From: Pleurodeles waltl
Lineage: Eukaryota > Chordata > Amphibia > Caudata > Salamandridae
NCBI RefSeq assembly: GCF_031143425.1
Contig: NC_090447.1
Coordinates: forward strand, 139,271,106 to 139,335,105
DNA: 64,000 nucleotides
Reading direction: 5' to 3'
Shown here: piece by piece, positions 45,145-56,872 of the stretch
Layout of the letters: every line of letters begins with the position of its first letter
Position numbering within the stretch: position 1 is the first letter of the stretch
Translations under genes and position numbers: made by a program
Notes under the pieces: model-generated
Told to the model about the DNA's origin: nothing
The model's input: only the letters and a program-made list of their open reading frames with translations
Database searches by the model: none

Positions 45145-45305
45145 GATAGAAAATGGCAGTCAAGTCCGCGGCGGTGTGTACCATCACCGCCGGCCTACAT
45201 CGTCATTGGCTCCTGGGACCCATAGGGTTTAATGTTAACCAATGCAGCATTGCGCTGCGGTCTTCGACCACCTACCGCGACGGTGTACAACGCCAGCGCA
45301 GTTAC
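45145..45305. promoter_or_regulatory. Putative promoter of gene 3 in copy D
   Basis: CpG-rich block upstream of exon 1 with CATTGGCTCC and AACCAATGCAG, collinear with 33300-33480 of copy C. The third CCAAT box is changed to GTTTAATG here. Confidence 0.4.
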
Positions 45306-45512
45306 CTCACATCCCATTGTCCCACTTTAGAGGTCAGGCAGCCGCCATTTCAGGGGCCCACATGGCCTTATTCACAACTGCGTCACTCAGTCCTAGGCCT
45401 TGTCGCACAACACAAATACAGGCCAGATTATGTGTATGAATGGTGTTCTGTGTAGACTGTGGGTACATACCTCTGAGTTGTTTGACTCTGTGGTCGCTGT
45501 TGTCCTTCCTAG

Positions 45513-46020
45513 GCACCGTCCGCTGGGACATGTGATGAGATGGCTGAATCCTCGGGTGAACCGACCGCTGGTGGACCTGTCGACAATGGAGGAGCGACAT
45601 TTGATCATCACCTACAGGTTTGACCGCGCCACAATCCAGGAACTGTGTGCCGAGTTGGAGCGAGACGTGATGTCAGCAATCCGCCATCCCACAGGGATCT
45701 CCCCTCAAGTGCAGGTGCTATCAGTGCTCCATTTCCTTGCAAGTGGGTCCTTTCAAACAACAGTGGCCATGGCATCAGGGATGTCCCAGACTATGTTTTC
45801 CAACGTGTTGTCCAGGGTGTTGTCTGCCCTGCTGAAACACATGCAGAGCTACATCGTTTTCCCTCAGGTGGAGGATTTGCCTACAGTTAAAGGTGACTTC
45901 TATGCCCTTGGACATATCCCCAACATCATAGGTGCCATTGATGGGACCCATGTAGCTCTGGTCCCCCCCCACAGGAGTGAACAGGTGTACAGGAACCGGA
46001 AGTGTTATCATCCCATGAAT
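45513..46020 (+). pseudogene. Harbinger D transposase exon 2, truncated
   Basis: It begins after CTTCCTAG and is fully open through RHLIITYRFDRATIQEL, the helix-rich SGMSQTMFSNVLSRVLSALL region and the first catalytic aspartate in IGAIDGTHVAL. The poly-C tract is in frame here, unlike the other copies. It ends shortly after RNRKCYHPMN, where sequence of copy E starts. The second aspartate and the glutamate are missing. Confidence 0.8.
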
Positions 46021-46084
46021 GTAACTTGGACGTTCATGGAATGGAAGTTCTTTCATTTCAGTGTACTTGTTCATTTGCATATGG

Positions 46085-46545
46085 TGTGATCAAGTCAACA
46101 TGTGTGCCATCCTTAGCCCCCACCACAAGTGGATGCGTGCAAAAGCATAAAAGTCAGTCTACACATGTGCTAAATCCCCATGTGGAGGAAACTGGATATA
46201 ACTGTCCAGTTGTTTCAACATTGCAGGGAGAACATCCTTCAACATCAGACTGAGCATAGGTTGGGACATTCCACCAGTTTAGGCCACTGTATGTTGGAAG
46301 AACCCTGTGGCTAGGAAGTGCAACACTGACATGACGTACAATGGGTGGTATGCTCTTTGGATTCCTAGTAGCTGGCATCAGATCTGGCTCCAACTGATGA
46401 CATAGATCCACTATTGTTTGCCCATTCAGATGATACAGGAGGCTGATGTGTCTTTCTTCCATGGCCTGAAGGTCTGGCATTGAACGGTAGACTGGTGGTT
46501 GCCACATCTTACCTCTCTCTTGGTACTTAGTTCTGACATTAGTCA
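46085..46545 (-). pseudogene. Harbinger E transposase exon 2 fragment
   Basis: The minus strand reads MWQPPVYRSMPDLQAMEERH, then DLCHQLEPDLMPATRNP, then after a frameshift a GGMSQP-like segment. It ends near 46090 with a degenerate GAKDGTHM in place of AIDGTH. It retains the first half of the DDE domain only. Confidence 0.65.
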
Positions 46546-46619
46546 TTGTGTCCACAGCAACATACATGATGGATGTCAAGGTTAACATGAGACAAGAGAA
46601 TTTAGAACGGATGGACATG

Positions 46620-47220
46620 GCACACAGTACACATCACAGCTGCTAATGACACAAGGGTCACATGTTATCCCCATGTTTTGACACAAGTGCCCACATCATG
46701 TTTCTAGACCTAAATCCAAAATGTGCATCACAAATGTCACTCAGAATGTGACTGGATGTCCCAAGCACAAAAATGACCTTTGTGCTGGGTGCGATATGTG
46801 CCATGCAACCTACAACAATGGTGTTTGAGTAGTAGGACCTACATGACACGACGAGATGAACAGGTGTATGTGCAAAAAACAACATTTTTTGAAGTGTGGC
46901 AGTGTCAATAACCCAATCTCACATTTCATGCCACTAAATGGCTCCTGTCTGAACTACTCCACTGGACATTCAGAGCCACTCATGACAACTGGTGGAAGTT
47001 GTCATGGGGGTTGGCAGTTCCAACCTCGGCGGACACAACCATACACTAACGTTCTTGCCAGTGGAGGTCGCAGGCCAATGGTTGTGTTTGCTGGAGGTGA
47101 CGACCACATATGTGGTGGACATGACCACCATGTTCTGCAAAATTCTTCACTTGACTCCTGACACTACTGCCAGCAACACCTCCACTACCGAGCTGCTGTG
47201 TACCGCCTCTGGGAGCACTC
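46620..47220. other. Degenerate upstream region of gene 3 in copy E
   Basis: By position this corresponds to transposase intron 1 upstream of gene 3. No CCAAT trio is recognisable and no other feature is seen. Confidence 0.35.
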
Positions 47221-50200
47221 ATGCCACTTCTAGCAGGTGATGGGGCCCCTGTCTTCTCACCAGAGGAGTTGGAGAGGCTGGTGACTGAGATATTACCCCT
47301 GAATGGACAGCTCTATGGTGCACCAGAAGACCAGGTAAGGGCCTTATGAGCACAGTTTTCTCTGTACTTCATCATCCTTTCCCTCCTCACAGGCTAGAAT
47401 GTGCCCATGAGTGGCAGATCGAAAACTCATGTGCATGTAGCTGCGGTCTGTGTGGCATCAAAGGGAGAGTCAATGTGCATGACCAGGTGGCCAGTGTTCC
47501 CATGTTGAGTTCATTCACATTGTGGTGTGTGTGTTTATTGTGTTCCCTGATCCACCTTGTGTTGGATGCACCTAATTAGGTGAGGTGACATTACGGCCGT
47601 CCACTGACATCTCTTTCCTTATGAATGTTGTATATGTGAGACAACATGTATGTGTATGATAGCATGAGCAAAGTATGCTTCTTGTATAAGTTAGCTGTGA
47701 GTAATGTGAGCTGTGTGTATGTTGCCACAGAGAGTTCTTTGCATATCTGCTTTTGCTAGACTGTTGTTTGTAAGGCATGTCATCACTCTTACTGCCCTCC
47801 AGGTTGCCACACACACCACATGCCAATTTGCTGTTGGCTACATCATGTACTGTTATGCATGGAGGTGATGGGAATGGAGTGCCATGTAGGTTCAGTCTGC
47901 TCAGCCTGCAGAGAACAGGGCCTGTCACACGTATTGCCCAATATGGGTCATAGACTAGGACAGCAGTGGAGTTACTGTGGCTATGCAACTGTGGCACTGT
48001 GCCCACTCCCTGTGCCCCAGCAGATTCTGTCATGTGGCCAATATGTGCTATGTTGTAATATGCTCCCCAGAATGACTTATTCCCTTGATCAGATTGGGAA
48101 TAGGTACAGGGATGGCTTACTGATCCTTGACAGATGTGCTCTTAGCATCATTGCTGTTTCTAACTCCTGACATGTCTATAACTCCCACAATCCTGTTGTC
48201 ACCTTCATACAGGTCATATTTGTCCTGTGCAGGCTCATTGCATAACTGACATTCCCACAGTGCAGACAGTGTGTTGATTCCTGGGAGACCATGGTATGTG
48301 ACTCAGTAGCTTGGTCATACAGCAAAAACTGGTCAATTTATGCCTTTGTTTGTTAGATGCGATCTCTGTAGGATGTACACATATGTCCAAATGTGCATAC
48401 AGAAACATACCACAGAACCCCACCCACTGAAGTGCCATGAGTCTGCATTTGTTATTGTAAATGTCCATACATGGACAAGGTAGACACTCTCTGTACCCAC
48501 AGTGCCAGTCCTTTCATCGTTATCCATGTGTGATGTTTGAGTTTGTGTGAGTGTGAATGTGCTGGTCCATTCATGCCTAAGGAGTCTACCTTTCTGAAGC
48601 CACAGAGGTATGATGTGTCTCATAGTGGCTCACATCCCAGTCAAGTTGCTAGGGCACATCCCATAAGATGTCAGTAAGCCTGCCTAGTCATTGTAGAGCC
48701 TGAACAGGGTGGTTGGTGGGTTGGTCTGCAGATTAGTAAATGTATGTTTGTAGTCATGTCCCTGTACTTATTGGCTTGAGGAACATTGACACAATGGAAA
48801 CGTTCTAGCTTGATGTAACTGAACCATTTGTGATGATCTTTGATTCATCTTTTGCATTCATGTAGGTCAACACCCATCAAAAGAAAGGGATATGGAGAGC
48901 TGTCACCAAGAAGGTGTGGATGCTGGGCCTAGAAGATTGCGGAGGCCCAGCTGGGGCTGGCCTCCCAACGTGAGCGGGGTGACCGTCAGACCATGACCCC
49001 CCCAAATGGCCTGCATTCTGCAATGGCCTATTCGGAGCTGGAATGACGTTTGAGGGCAGCACAGCAGCCACAAGGAGGTGAGTACATGACATATTTCTGC
49101 CTGTTCTATTGCTAAGTGATTGAGTGAGGTTCTGACTGCTCCCATTGACTATTAGGGTTGAGCCACGTTTCACACAGTAGAGGAGAGATTGTTTGTGTTG
49201 ACATGTCACATGTTTTGTACTGATGTGCCCTGCCTATTGGACCAGGGACATAGGAGAAAACTGGGTGGAATCCTCACACCACTTGCTCTGAAAGGACCGC
49301 ATATGGCTGTGTACAGTTATTAATCATATACTGTTTGTTGTTGTAGTGTGTGTATTTTCTATGCAACAGGCCATTACTCCTCAGTGTTCCAGGCCACAGG
49401 TAAGTAGGTGATGGATCACTGTCCTCAGCCATGTGTCTGTGTAATGTGCATGTTGGCATCTGCCACCCAGAAGATGGTTTTCTCTGTGTATGATATTTTC
49501 TGGTGCCTCACTGCAGTCTGTGATGTAAAGGTGTCCAACAGACATACATGTAACAGGGCTTACATTGTTCTTTGTGTGCAGCTAAAGATCACTACTTTCC
49601 CTTGGTAAGTGGGGAATGTCAATTGAGATGAATAATGTGCCACCACTGCTGCCAACATTCCTTGTACCTACATATCAGCATGTGTCCCTTTCCCTTTAGA
49701 AAACAGTTTGTAAGTTGCTGTTTCATGCAAGGTCTCCCTATGTTGATGGGATGATGTCTGTATTCCCTCACATATATGTGAATGGCAAACTGTTTGTGGA
49801 ATAGTAGATTTGCAATGGGGGCACATTTCATGCTGTGCCACTTACAGGAGTGTGTCACCTTTGTTTATTGGCTGACACACTGCCTAATGCATCATAGCAT
49901 GTTATAGCATGTAATTTGGCATGTACAACTGCAGTAGCAATGAGAAACATGACAAATAGGACTTGCGGTTTGAACCACAATGTGAATATCTATGAGCTTA
50001 ATGTAGCATCAGGTGAGAAAATGCACTGCACATGTGTAAAGGATAAGGTATGTCCTCTGACTGTAGACTTGCATCATGGAGTAACTTGCAGTTATGTTTT
50101 AGACGCAGGTGTTTGGGTACAGGCATTCATCCACAGACAGACATCTGGGTTTGCATGACCATGATGGGGGCGGTGATGTTGTTTCCTATTGGGCAGCATG

Positions 50201-52130
50201 TTGTGGGCCTTCTATAAGTCCTTGCAACTTATGTGTCTCTCCAGCATGCAAAGGACCAATAGCTTCTACTGATGCACTCAGGGTATGTCATTGTAAGGGG
50301 AGTCAGACATTGGTGGTTATTAGCCTGGAGCTTGCTCATTCATTGTGTGGTGTATGTTGGCGACGTCCTTTCCTGACACATTGGACATGATGTCTACAGT
50401 GTTCAATTCCATGCTACATGTGTTGCCTATCTGTATGACATTGATACTACCTCCTTGACTCCATTGGGACAAATATCACTTGGTGAAGTGTAAATTGTTG
50501 ATATTTTTCCAGTGTGACATGGGTATTTCCATGTCACCTTCTCAAGGCTATTGTACTTTTGTAATCAACATGGCTGAATTTTGGAGCATCGTGTTCTTAA
50601 TGTAGGGTCATTATGTATGTGACAAATCAATGTGTGCATTCCCTTGTGTGGGATCTGTGGGAATAAACTTTGCATTGGCCTACAATTGTATGCCAACAGG
50701 TAACTGAGGTCTGCTCCATGGGGCAAAGCTTTGTGGGCGATGAGGTCTCCTAATTGTTGACTGGTTATTGTGATTGCACAACTTCAACCATGCAATTGTA
50801 GTTTTCTGAGATCCTGTTTTCCTGTGGGCAACTGTTGACAGTTCATATGGCATGCATGCATATGGTATGGCATGTATGTGCCACTTAGGTGGAGTTTGTT
50901 AGTGGGGCCTACTTGACATCATGATAATGTTTGCCAATCAAAGCTGCTCTTCAAGTGTGTTCATGGACATGTGATGACCCTATTCCTCTTTGCATTTGCA
51001 GCATGAGCACCGGCAAACAAAGGAGATGAGGCACAGCTGAATGAGGAAACATCTGGCCACTGGACCTTGGGTCAAAACACAACTGACACAGAGGGACCCA
51101 GTGGCCCAAAGGTTGAGGGGCGTGACACAGGGGTGACCGGAACATCCTCTTCATTTATCATCAGACTCCTCCACCAGTGGAAACACCCATCAGGCTATCC
51201 CCCATTACCATCCCTGTCCACCACCCCCTTATTCTATCAAAGCCCTCCCTGTTGCTCCCCACCTAGTTGGCCATGCGTGCTCACCCAAGCTGATGAGCAT
51301 CTCCTTTGCTGAAGGCATCTCTGCGCCAGCCCCTGTTGCCCCTCCTGCCTTCAGTGAGGAAGCTATTGACCTCCTGAGAAGTATCTCTATGGGTCTGTCA
51401 GCCATTGTGAACGCCATCCAGCAATTGGCGACCCAACTCCAGCAAACCAACACATTCCTGGAAGGCATTCATGGTACAATACTGGCTTACAGAGATCTTT
51501 TCAAGCTCAGGCCTCCTCACTAATGGCAGCCAGTCACCCCCCACCTTCCATCCCCCCTCCACCTCCCTCTTCCCACTACAAATCTCCCCTTCCCCTACCA
51601 ACCCAAAGCACACAGACCGATCTGCAGACATCCACCTCAACAGTCAAGAGTAGCGCACACAACACACTGGCATGCACACAAACAAAATCCACCCACAGAC
51701 ACAGCAACAGTCACAACCTCCCTTCACACCCCCACCACCCCCAGCATCAAACATGCTACATCCAGCATGCCCACAGGCACCATACCAACAATCACTGATA
51801 CACCCACCACACCCTCCAAACCCACAGATACCACCCCAGCAGACTCCCAGACATCTACCACAAGCACTGCACCCACAGACACCACAACTAGAGACACACA
51901 GACATCCACCACATCCACCATATCTGCAGTCACCACCCAATCAGCCACACACCCTTCCACCGCTGCATCCCTCAGCACCTCCACCCTCTACCGCCAAGAC
52001 ACACAAACACCCATACTCACCAACCCAACTGACAGCCATCACACAGAAGCATACCTTCCATAAGCACGCACCCATGACAGCCACACCTACACAGCATACA
52101 ACTACTCCCTCAGCCTCTAAATCCTGACCA
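47221..52130 (+). pseudogene. Harbinger E gene 3 (Myb/SANT-like protein), degenerate
   Basis: Exon 1 (47221-47334, again exactly 114 nt) reads MPLLAGDGAPVFSPEELERL and ends at GTAAGG. Exon 2 (48866-49077) reads VNTHQKKGIWRAVTKKV but is 212 nt instead of 271; the missing stretch encodes the HCxKRWEDLRRW recognition helix. Exon 3 starts after TTTGCAG at about 51002 and includes FSEEAIDLLRSISMGLSAIV then QQTNTFLEGI. A Pro/Thr/His-rich stretch follows. The FLLDLNIYPVF trace of the KKLFL..DLFPTP motif lies just past the annotated end. Introns are 1.5 and 1.9 kb. Confidence 0.65.
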
Positions 52131-52259
52131 ACTTTTGATGACCATCCCTGTGTATCTTCAAACCTTTTTGTTAGACCTTAACATTTACCCAGTTTTTTCC
52201 ACCCCGTCCCAAACCTAAGAGGCCCTGAGCTCTCAGCCCAACCCTTCCACATCTAAGGC

Positions 52260-52360
52260 CTCCCCTGCCCCCCTGCAAGCAACCTTACCTCCCCTCAAGA
52301 AGAAGCCCACCCCTCCCAAGAAGAAGAACATCCCTCCCAAGCCCCCTCTCCCAAATCTGA
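52260..52360 (+). pseudogene. Lys/Pro-rich tail remnant of gene 3, copy E
   Basis: The sequence encodes PPLKKKPTPPKKKNIPPKPP after the degraded motif region. It corresponds to the basic repeat tail of other gene 3 copies. Confidence 0.4.
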
Positions 52361-52518
52361 CCCCCCCAATCCTCGGATAATCCCTGAGGTTCCTGCCTGC
52401 CCCCGTGATGCTTCTTCCTGTGGCGGTTCAGTTGGGAGTCAAGTTTGGCACAACACTGTGCTACTTTGTGTCAAATCTATATGACTGGCCAATGGCTTTG
52501 GACTTTCATTTTTCATAA

Positions 52519-52527
52519 TTAATAAAC
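52519..52527 (+). terminator. Polyadenylation signal after gene 3, copy E
   Basis: ATTAATAAACCC lies about 160 bp after the basic tail and is followed by a T-run and TGT-rich sequence, as expected of a vertebrate poly(A) site. Confidence 0.45.
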
Positions 52528-52599
52528 CCAAATAGCTTGTTTTTTTGGGTATACATTTGTCCTGCAATTCCTTTTCTACCTTAATGTTGTTCCTGAATA

Positions 52600-54020
52600 A
52601 CGTGTGCTTTGTGCCCATAGTTGTGTGTGTTTGAACCTGCTAGCTGCTCCATTTGCTGTAGTTTTTGTTTTGTGGGCAGTGCTAGTGTCCCTCTAAGGGA
52701 GGGTATATGTTGAGTGTATTTAAATGTGTATGTAAATGCAATGGTGGTGTCCTGGCATTTTGTGGTGTTTGTTATGGTTAGTATTATTTGTGTTGTCCAG
52801 TGTGAGCATGTATGGCATTAAACGTGACCCTTGATATGGCTTACGAATTAATCTGATATGTGTCAGTTTGAGGTTTGTTAGTGCAGACATGGAGTGAGAG
52901 TCGTGGCAGCTTTGTTTGCATTTGTCTGTGCATGTTTCCATTTAGGTGTGTGTCCCTTGTAGCTATTTCCTGTGGAGGTATATCCCATGCAGTTAGATGT
53001 GCTTTGTTGACTTGCATTTTCACATTGTGCAGATGGGCATGACACTTGTGTCTAATACTGTTTGTCCCTGAGACACATGTAGAGCCATTTCCTGCGCAAA
53101 TGTTGTTTTATGGGCATGTGCAAAGTGATATGTGTCCCAGTACAGCCTCCTTTCCTGACTGCTCTTGGTGCCCCCATCCTAATTGTGCAAGTATTGTATG
53201 CAAAGTGCCCTTTATCTATTTGTCTCTCTGTGTATTGTTCATGCCATTGTCCTTCCATTGTGCTGTGATATGTATGATGTGTGTGTCTATTACAAGGTTG
53301 TTTAATGGTGGAATTGTTTGTGTTCCATGTCACATTGATACATATGTGTATTGTATGAGACAACAGTCCCTGGCGTGTGTGGAATGTGAGTGTGTCAGTT
53401 GTATTTATATGTGTGATAGTTGTGTGCTGTTGGGGATGTGAGGGTGAATGTTGGGTAGCCTTCACTGTCCCTGTGCCAGAGATGTGTGGCAATGTGTTTT
53501 TCTGTAGTGTTGTGGTGCAGTGTGCGTAAGCTGCCCAAAGGGGGCATATTGTGACAGTGAACGTGTTGGTCTTGATACATGTTTTGGACTATGTACGTCA
53601 TGTAACATGTACTTAGTGCTCGTGGTGTGCCCCCCATATGATGTGGACAACGGCACTACGATCTGAATTTAAGCTTCTGATACAGGTAGGTGTGTGTGTA
53701 CTTTCAGTCAGTGACATCCATGTGTGATGGTCTCCTTGGCTGTATCAGGCAAGTAAGGCTGCCTGCAGGTACTGTCTGTTCCCCCTTCTGAGACATGGTG
53801 GTTGGGCTGCCATGGTTACATTGGCAGTGTGCAACCTTGTAATTTGTCCAGTGGAGACACAGGCTCTGACAGCCTGCTGGTGCATGACCGTGGCAGTCTG
53901 TGCTGTCTGGCAGTGCGGGCAGAACTGAGGTGGTCTTTGCGCCATAGGTCTGCTTGACTTGTAATACGGTGGTCCGACTGCCAACCTGATAGTGGTCAGA
54001 CCACCGTCATGGCAGTCGAG
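52600..54020. other. 5' region of Harbinger E, no recognisable exon
   Basis: The stretch should hold transposase exon 1 on the minus strand near the terminus but I cannot identify it. The last ~250 bp (53770-54045) are rich in short inverted GGCAGT/ACTGCC words typical of the subterminal region. Confidence 0.4.
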
Positions 54021-54048
54021 AACCACCAAACTCATAATGAGGGCCTTA

Positions 54049-54590
54049 GGGCCAGATTTACAAAATCCAAGCACCACAGGAATGTCACTTTTTGCGATGC
54101 TTCAGTGGTGCTAACAACCTCTCTGTATTTATGAGGAGGTGGAACACCTCTTTTGTAGCTTTACCCCTCGTTGTAAATATTGGCCCCTCCGATGCAGTTT
54201 TCTGATTCAACTGGGCATGCAATGGGTGTTGCAGTGGGTGTTCCACTGCAACATCCACTGCTTTTGATGCTGCCCCAGATTTACAAGGGGTAGGGATTAA
54301 ACCAGGGGTGGCGTTAGCATGCAAGAGGAAGCATGCTTTTATTCCTCACAGTTTTTTTGCTTTTTCTAAGTGTGCTGCATTCTGCAGCACACATGGAAGA
54401 AGCAAAATGCCATGGATGATTCTTTATGTTCAGGAAAGGACACCTTCCTGCACATAACCAATCACACCTATCAACAAAGACACCCCTGCACTATGGTTCA
54501 TGGATGCCTACGTTGGCACAGGCTGCTTAAGTTAGTGCTGGTGCAGAGGGAAATGCAGGTTTGCATATTTTTCTCCATGTAGCCAGGGAC
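54049..54590 (+). repeat. Unclassified MITE-like repeat beginning GGGCCAGATTTACAA
   Basis: It starts immediately after the TTA that flanks Harbinger E and is collinear with the inverted copy at 3690-4075 and the diverged copy at 26430-26900. Shared blocks are GCAACACCCATTGCA-type, GCATCAAAA and TGCTGCATTCTGCAGCACAC. The right end is uncertain. No coding frame is seen. Confidence 0.55.
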
Positions 54591-55370
54591 CATCTTGTGT
54601 AGTATATGTCCATAGGCTTGCATGTGTTCTTTGTTCTCCATACGTCTTTGTTCACAATTGTTGTTTGACCATGTGGGTGCCGGTCATTCTCTGCATACAG
54701 CCAGTGTCCCTTTACCATAGGCTTGCATGTGTTCCTTGTTTGCCCTGCCTCCTTGTTGTTGTTTTACCATGTGGCTTGCAGCCATGTTGTGCATCCAGCC
54801 AGTGAGTTTTTCCATAAGCTTGCATGGGTTATTTGTTCCCCATGCCTCGTTGCTCCTTGTTGTTGTTGTTTGACCATGTGGCTGACAGCCATTTTGTCCA
54901 TCCAGCCAGTGTCACTTTGCCATAGGTTTGCATGTGTTCTTTGTTTGCAATGTATCTTTGCTGTTGTTTTACCATGTGGCTGGCAGCCATTTTGTGCATC
55001 CAACCAGTGTGTCTTTGCCATAGGCTTGCATGAATTCTTCTTTGTTCCCCATGACTCCTTGCACCCTGTTGTTGTTGTTTGACCATGTGGCTGGCAGCCA
55101 TTTTCTGCATTCGGCCAGTGTCCCTTTGCCATTGGCTTGAATGTGTTCTTTGTTTGCCATGCCTCCTTGCTCCTTCTTGTTGTTTTACCGTATGGTTGGC
55201 AGCCATTTTGTGCATCCAGCCAGCGTGTCTTTGCCATCGGCTTGTATGGGTTTTCCTTTGTTCCCCATGCACCCTTGCTCCTTGTTGTTGTTACCATATG
55301 GCTGGTGGCTGTTTTCTGCAACCAGACACTGTTCTTTTACCACAGGCTTGCATACAACCATCAGCAATTA
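54590..55370 (-). repeat. Minisatellite with ~105-bp units
   Basis: The phrase GCAGCCATTTTGTGCATCC recurs near 54779, 54886, 54984, 55097 and 55199, each with CCATGTGGC before it and a CTTTGCCATAGGCTTGCATG-like phrase after it. Spacing varies between about 97 and 113 bp, so units are imperfect, about seven in all. Frames across it look repetitive because of the array, not because they code for a protein. Confidence 0.85.
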
Positions 55371-55499
55371 TTGATCATTTCTCAATTTTAAGTTTATATT
55401 TTATTTTTTTATTTTATATTTCTTTGTAGTGTTGATTTTATTTTTGTTTTTAGTTTTGTATTTTGATTTAGATTTTTGCCTTTATCCATCCATTAATCC

Positions 55500-55545
55500 A
55501 CATCCATTCCTCCATCCATCCATCCATCCATCCATCCACCAAAGG
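55500..55545. repeat. (ATCC)n microsatellite
   Basis: CATCCATCC-type tetranucleotides run from about 55508 to 55540 after an A/T-rich stretch. Confidence 0.85.
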
Positions 55546-55559
55546 TGCACAGTTGCATA

Positions 55560-56334
55560 TTCTGTTTCTTTAGATATTCCATCTCCTCCTGGACAAGCTG
55601 GCTGCATTGTACTGCAGACAAATCAGGAACATAATTCATTTTTTAATGATTATTCAATTTACCCATGCACCTCTCTCCGACTACCACAAGTGTCTGTTTC
55701 AGTGCTGCATCATGATGTACTGCTATTGGTTGGACAAGCTTTGCAGCAAAGAGTTATCCACACTATCCACCTGATGACAGACATGTGGACCAGTTGTCAG
55801 GCTACCAATTACATGTGCATCAGTGCATAATGTATCTCTTTTGAGGGGGTAAAGCAACGCTACCTAAATGTCTTGGCTCTGAAGAAATTTGTAAGAGAAT
55901 TCAGTGGCATGCAACAGTAGCTATATTTGCCATGGAGAAATCACATACAGCTGCAAACATTTTGGATGAATTAAATAGCAAGGTGTCTGAATGTCTGCGA
56001 CCTAGAGGTTTCCGAATTGGATTTGTGGCACAGGCAATGGCAGTAACATAGTAAAGGTCATGGTAGGTGGTGGCGATTTCAGGGGCCTGTGTTTAGCACA
56101 CTGCATCAATCTGGTTGTGCAAGACTTTCTCAGGAAAGAAGACATAGTATGGAACATACTGACCACCTACAGACAAATCTGCACTCATTCAGCCATTCTT
56201 TTAAAGGCCAGAAGCAGTTGTGGATTATTCAGCATGGTAGCAGAGTACCAGTTCAAGTTCTGATGCAGGAGGAGCCAACATGTTTGAACTCAACCTATTC
56301 TATGTTGCAACCTCTGTTTGAGCAGTACAGATAG
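55560..56334 (+). pseudogene. hAT-superfamily transposase relic
   Basis: Three frames together show IHLMTDMWTSCQATNYMCIS, then an ALKKFVREF segment, then CLAHCINLVVQDFLRKED and finally VLMQEEPTCLNSTYSMLQPL. This order (TDxW, AHxxNL, RWNSTY-like) is that of the hAT/ZBED family core. The tryptophan of the last motif reads leucine. At least two frameshifts and several stops make it non-functional. No terminal repeats were found. The C-terminal dimerisation region is absent, being cut near the start of Harbinger F. Confidence 0.75.
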
Positions 56335-56872
56335 ATGAATGACTATGGCCCTAATTATGACCTTGGTGGTAAATCCCACTCACCGCCATGCTGACTGCCA
56401 CCAACATACCGCCGCCACAGCGGATTACCGTCGCCCATATTATGACCCACACATAGCAATCCATCATTATACAGCCACACACACAAGTCTGCCAGCCCAA
56501 AGGTCAGTGATTATCTGGCGGTAACAAAACCCACACCGTTACGCCAACAGAACCACGCCCACACCATTATGACCCACGAATCACAGTGGCGGACATTCAA
56601 TGGTTCTAAACCATTGGCGGTACATACAGCCACGCTCAAAATACACACACTTAAACAAAACTACACCACATTGGACACACATACACACACTACACCCACA
56701 CCACTATAAAACACACACACACACACACATTAACCACAACCATTTACCATAACAAACAAGTGCCACAAGAGAGACCACACCACCATCTCCTATACACCAT
56801 CCACCCACCCCACATCACACACCCCAACACTGCTCCCCACACACCCTCACCCATACCACTGACACTACACCC

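Larger units (their letters stand above)
40324..46020 (+). mobile_element. Harbinger D, 3'-truncated
   Basis: It begins GGCCCTCATTACAACCC after TTA, the cleanest 5' terminus in the window. It carries transposase exon 1 (40653-40735), two tandem arrays, antisense gene 3 (45062 to 42352) and the first half of transposase exon 2. It stops shortly after the first catalytic aspartate, where inverted copy E begins. Gene 2 and the 3' terminus are missing. Confidence 0.85.
46021..54045 (-). mobile_element. Harbinger E, old and inverted, left end lost
   Basis: Reading leftwards from 54045 (ACTCATAATGAGGGCC followed by TTA) is the 5' side. Gene 3 is on the plus strand (47221-52130) and part of the transposase is on the minus strand (46085-46545). 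Gene 2 and the 3' terminus are absent because the element is joined to copy D near 46020. Protein-level similarity remains clear but nucleotide similarity to B, C and D is low. I could not find its transposase exon 1. Confidence 0.65.

Noticed and set aside
53046..53441. 131-codon Cys-rich plus-strand frame
   Set aside because: It lies in the degenerate 5' region of Harbinger E, with no homologous frame in other copies and low-complexity TGT/TGC composition that generates cysteine codons.
54764..55321. 185-codon minus-strand frame with repeated MAKxHWxxAQNGCQP phrases
   Set aside because: It is produced by the ~105-bp minisatellite; unit lengths vary and the frame is kept by chance. There is no domain and no splice context.
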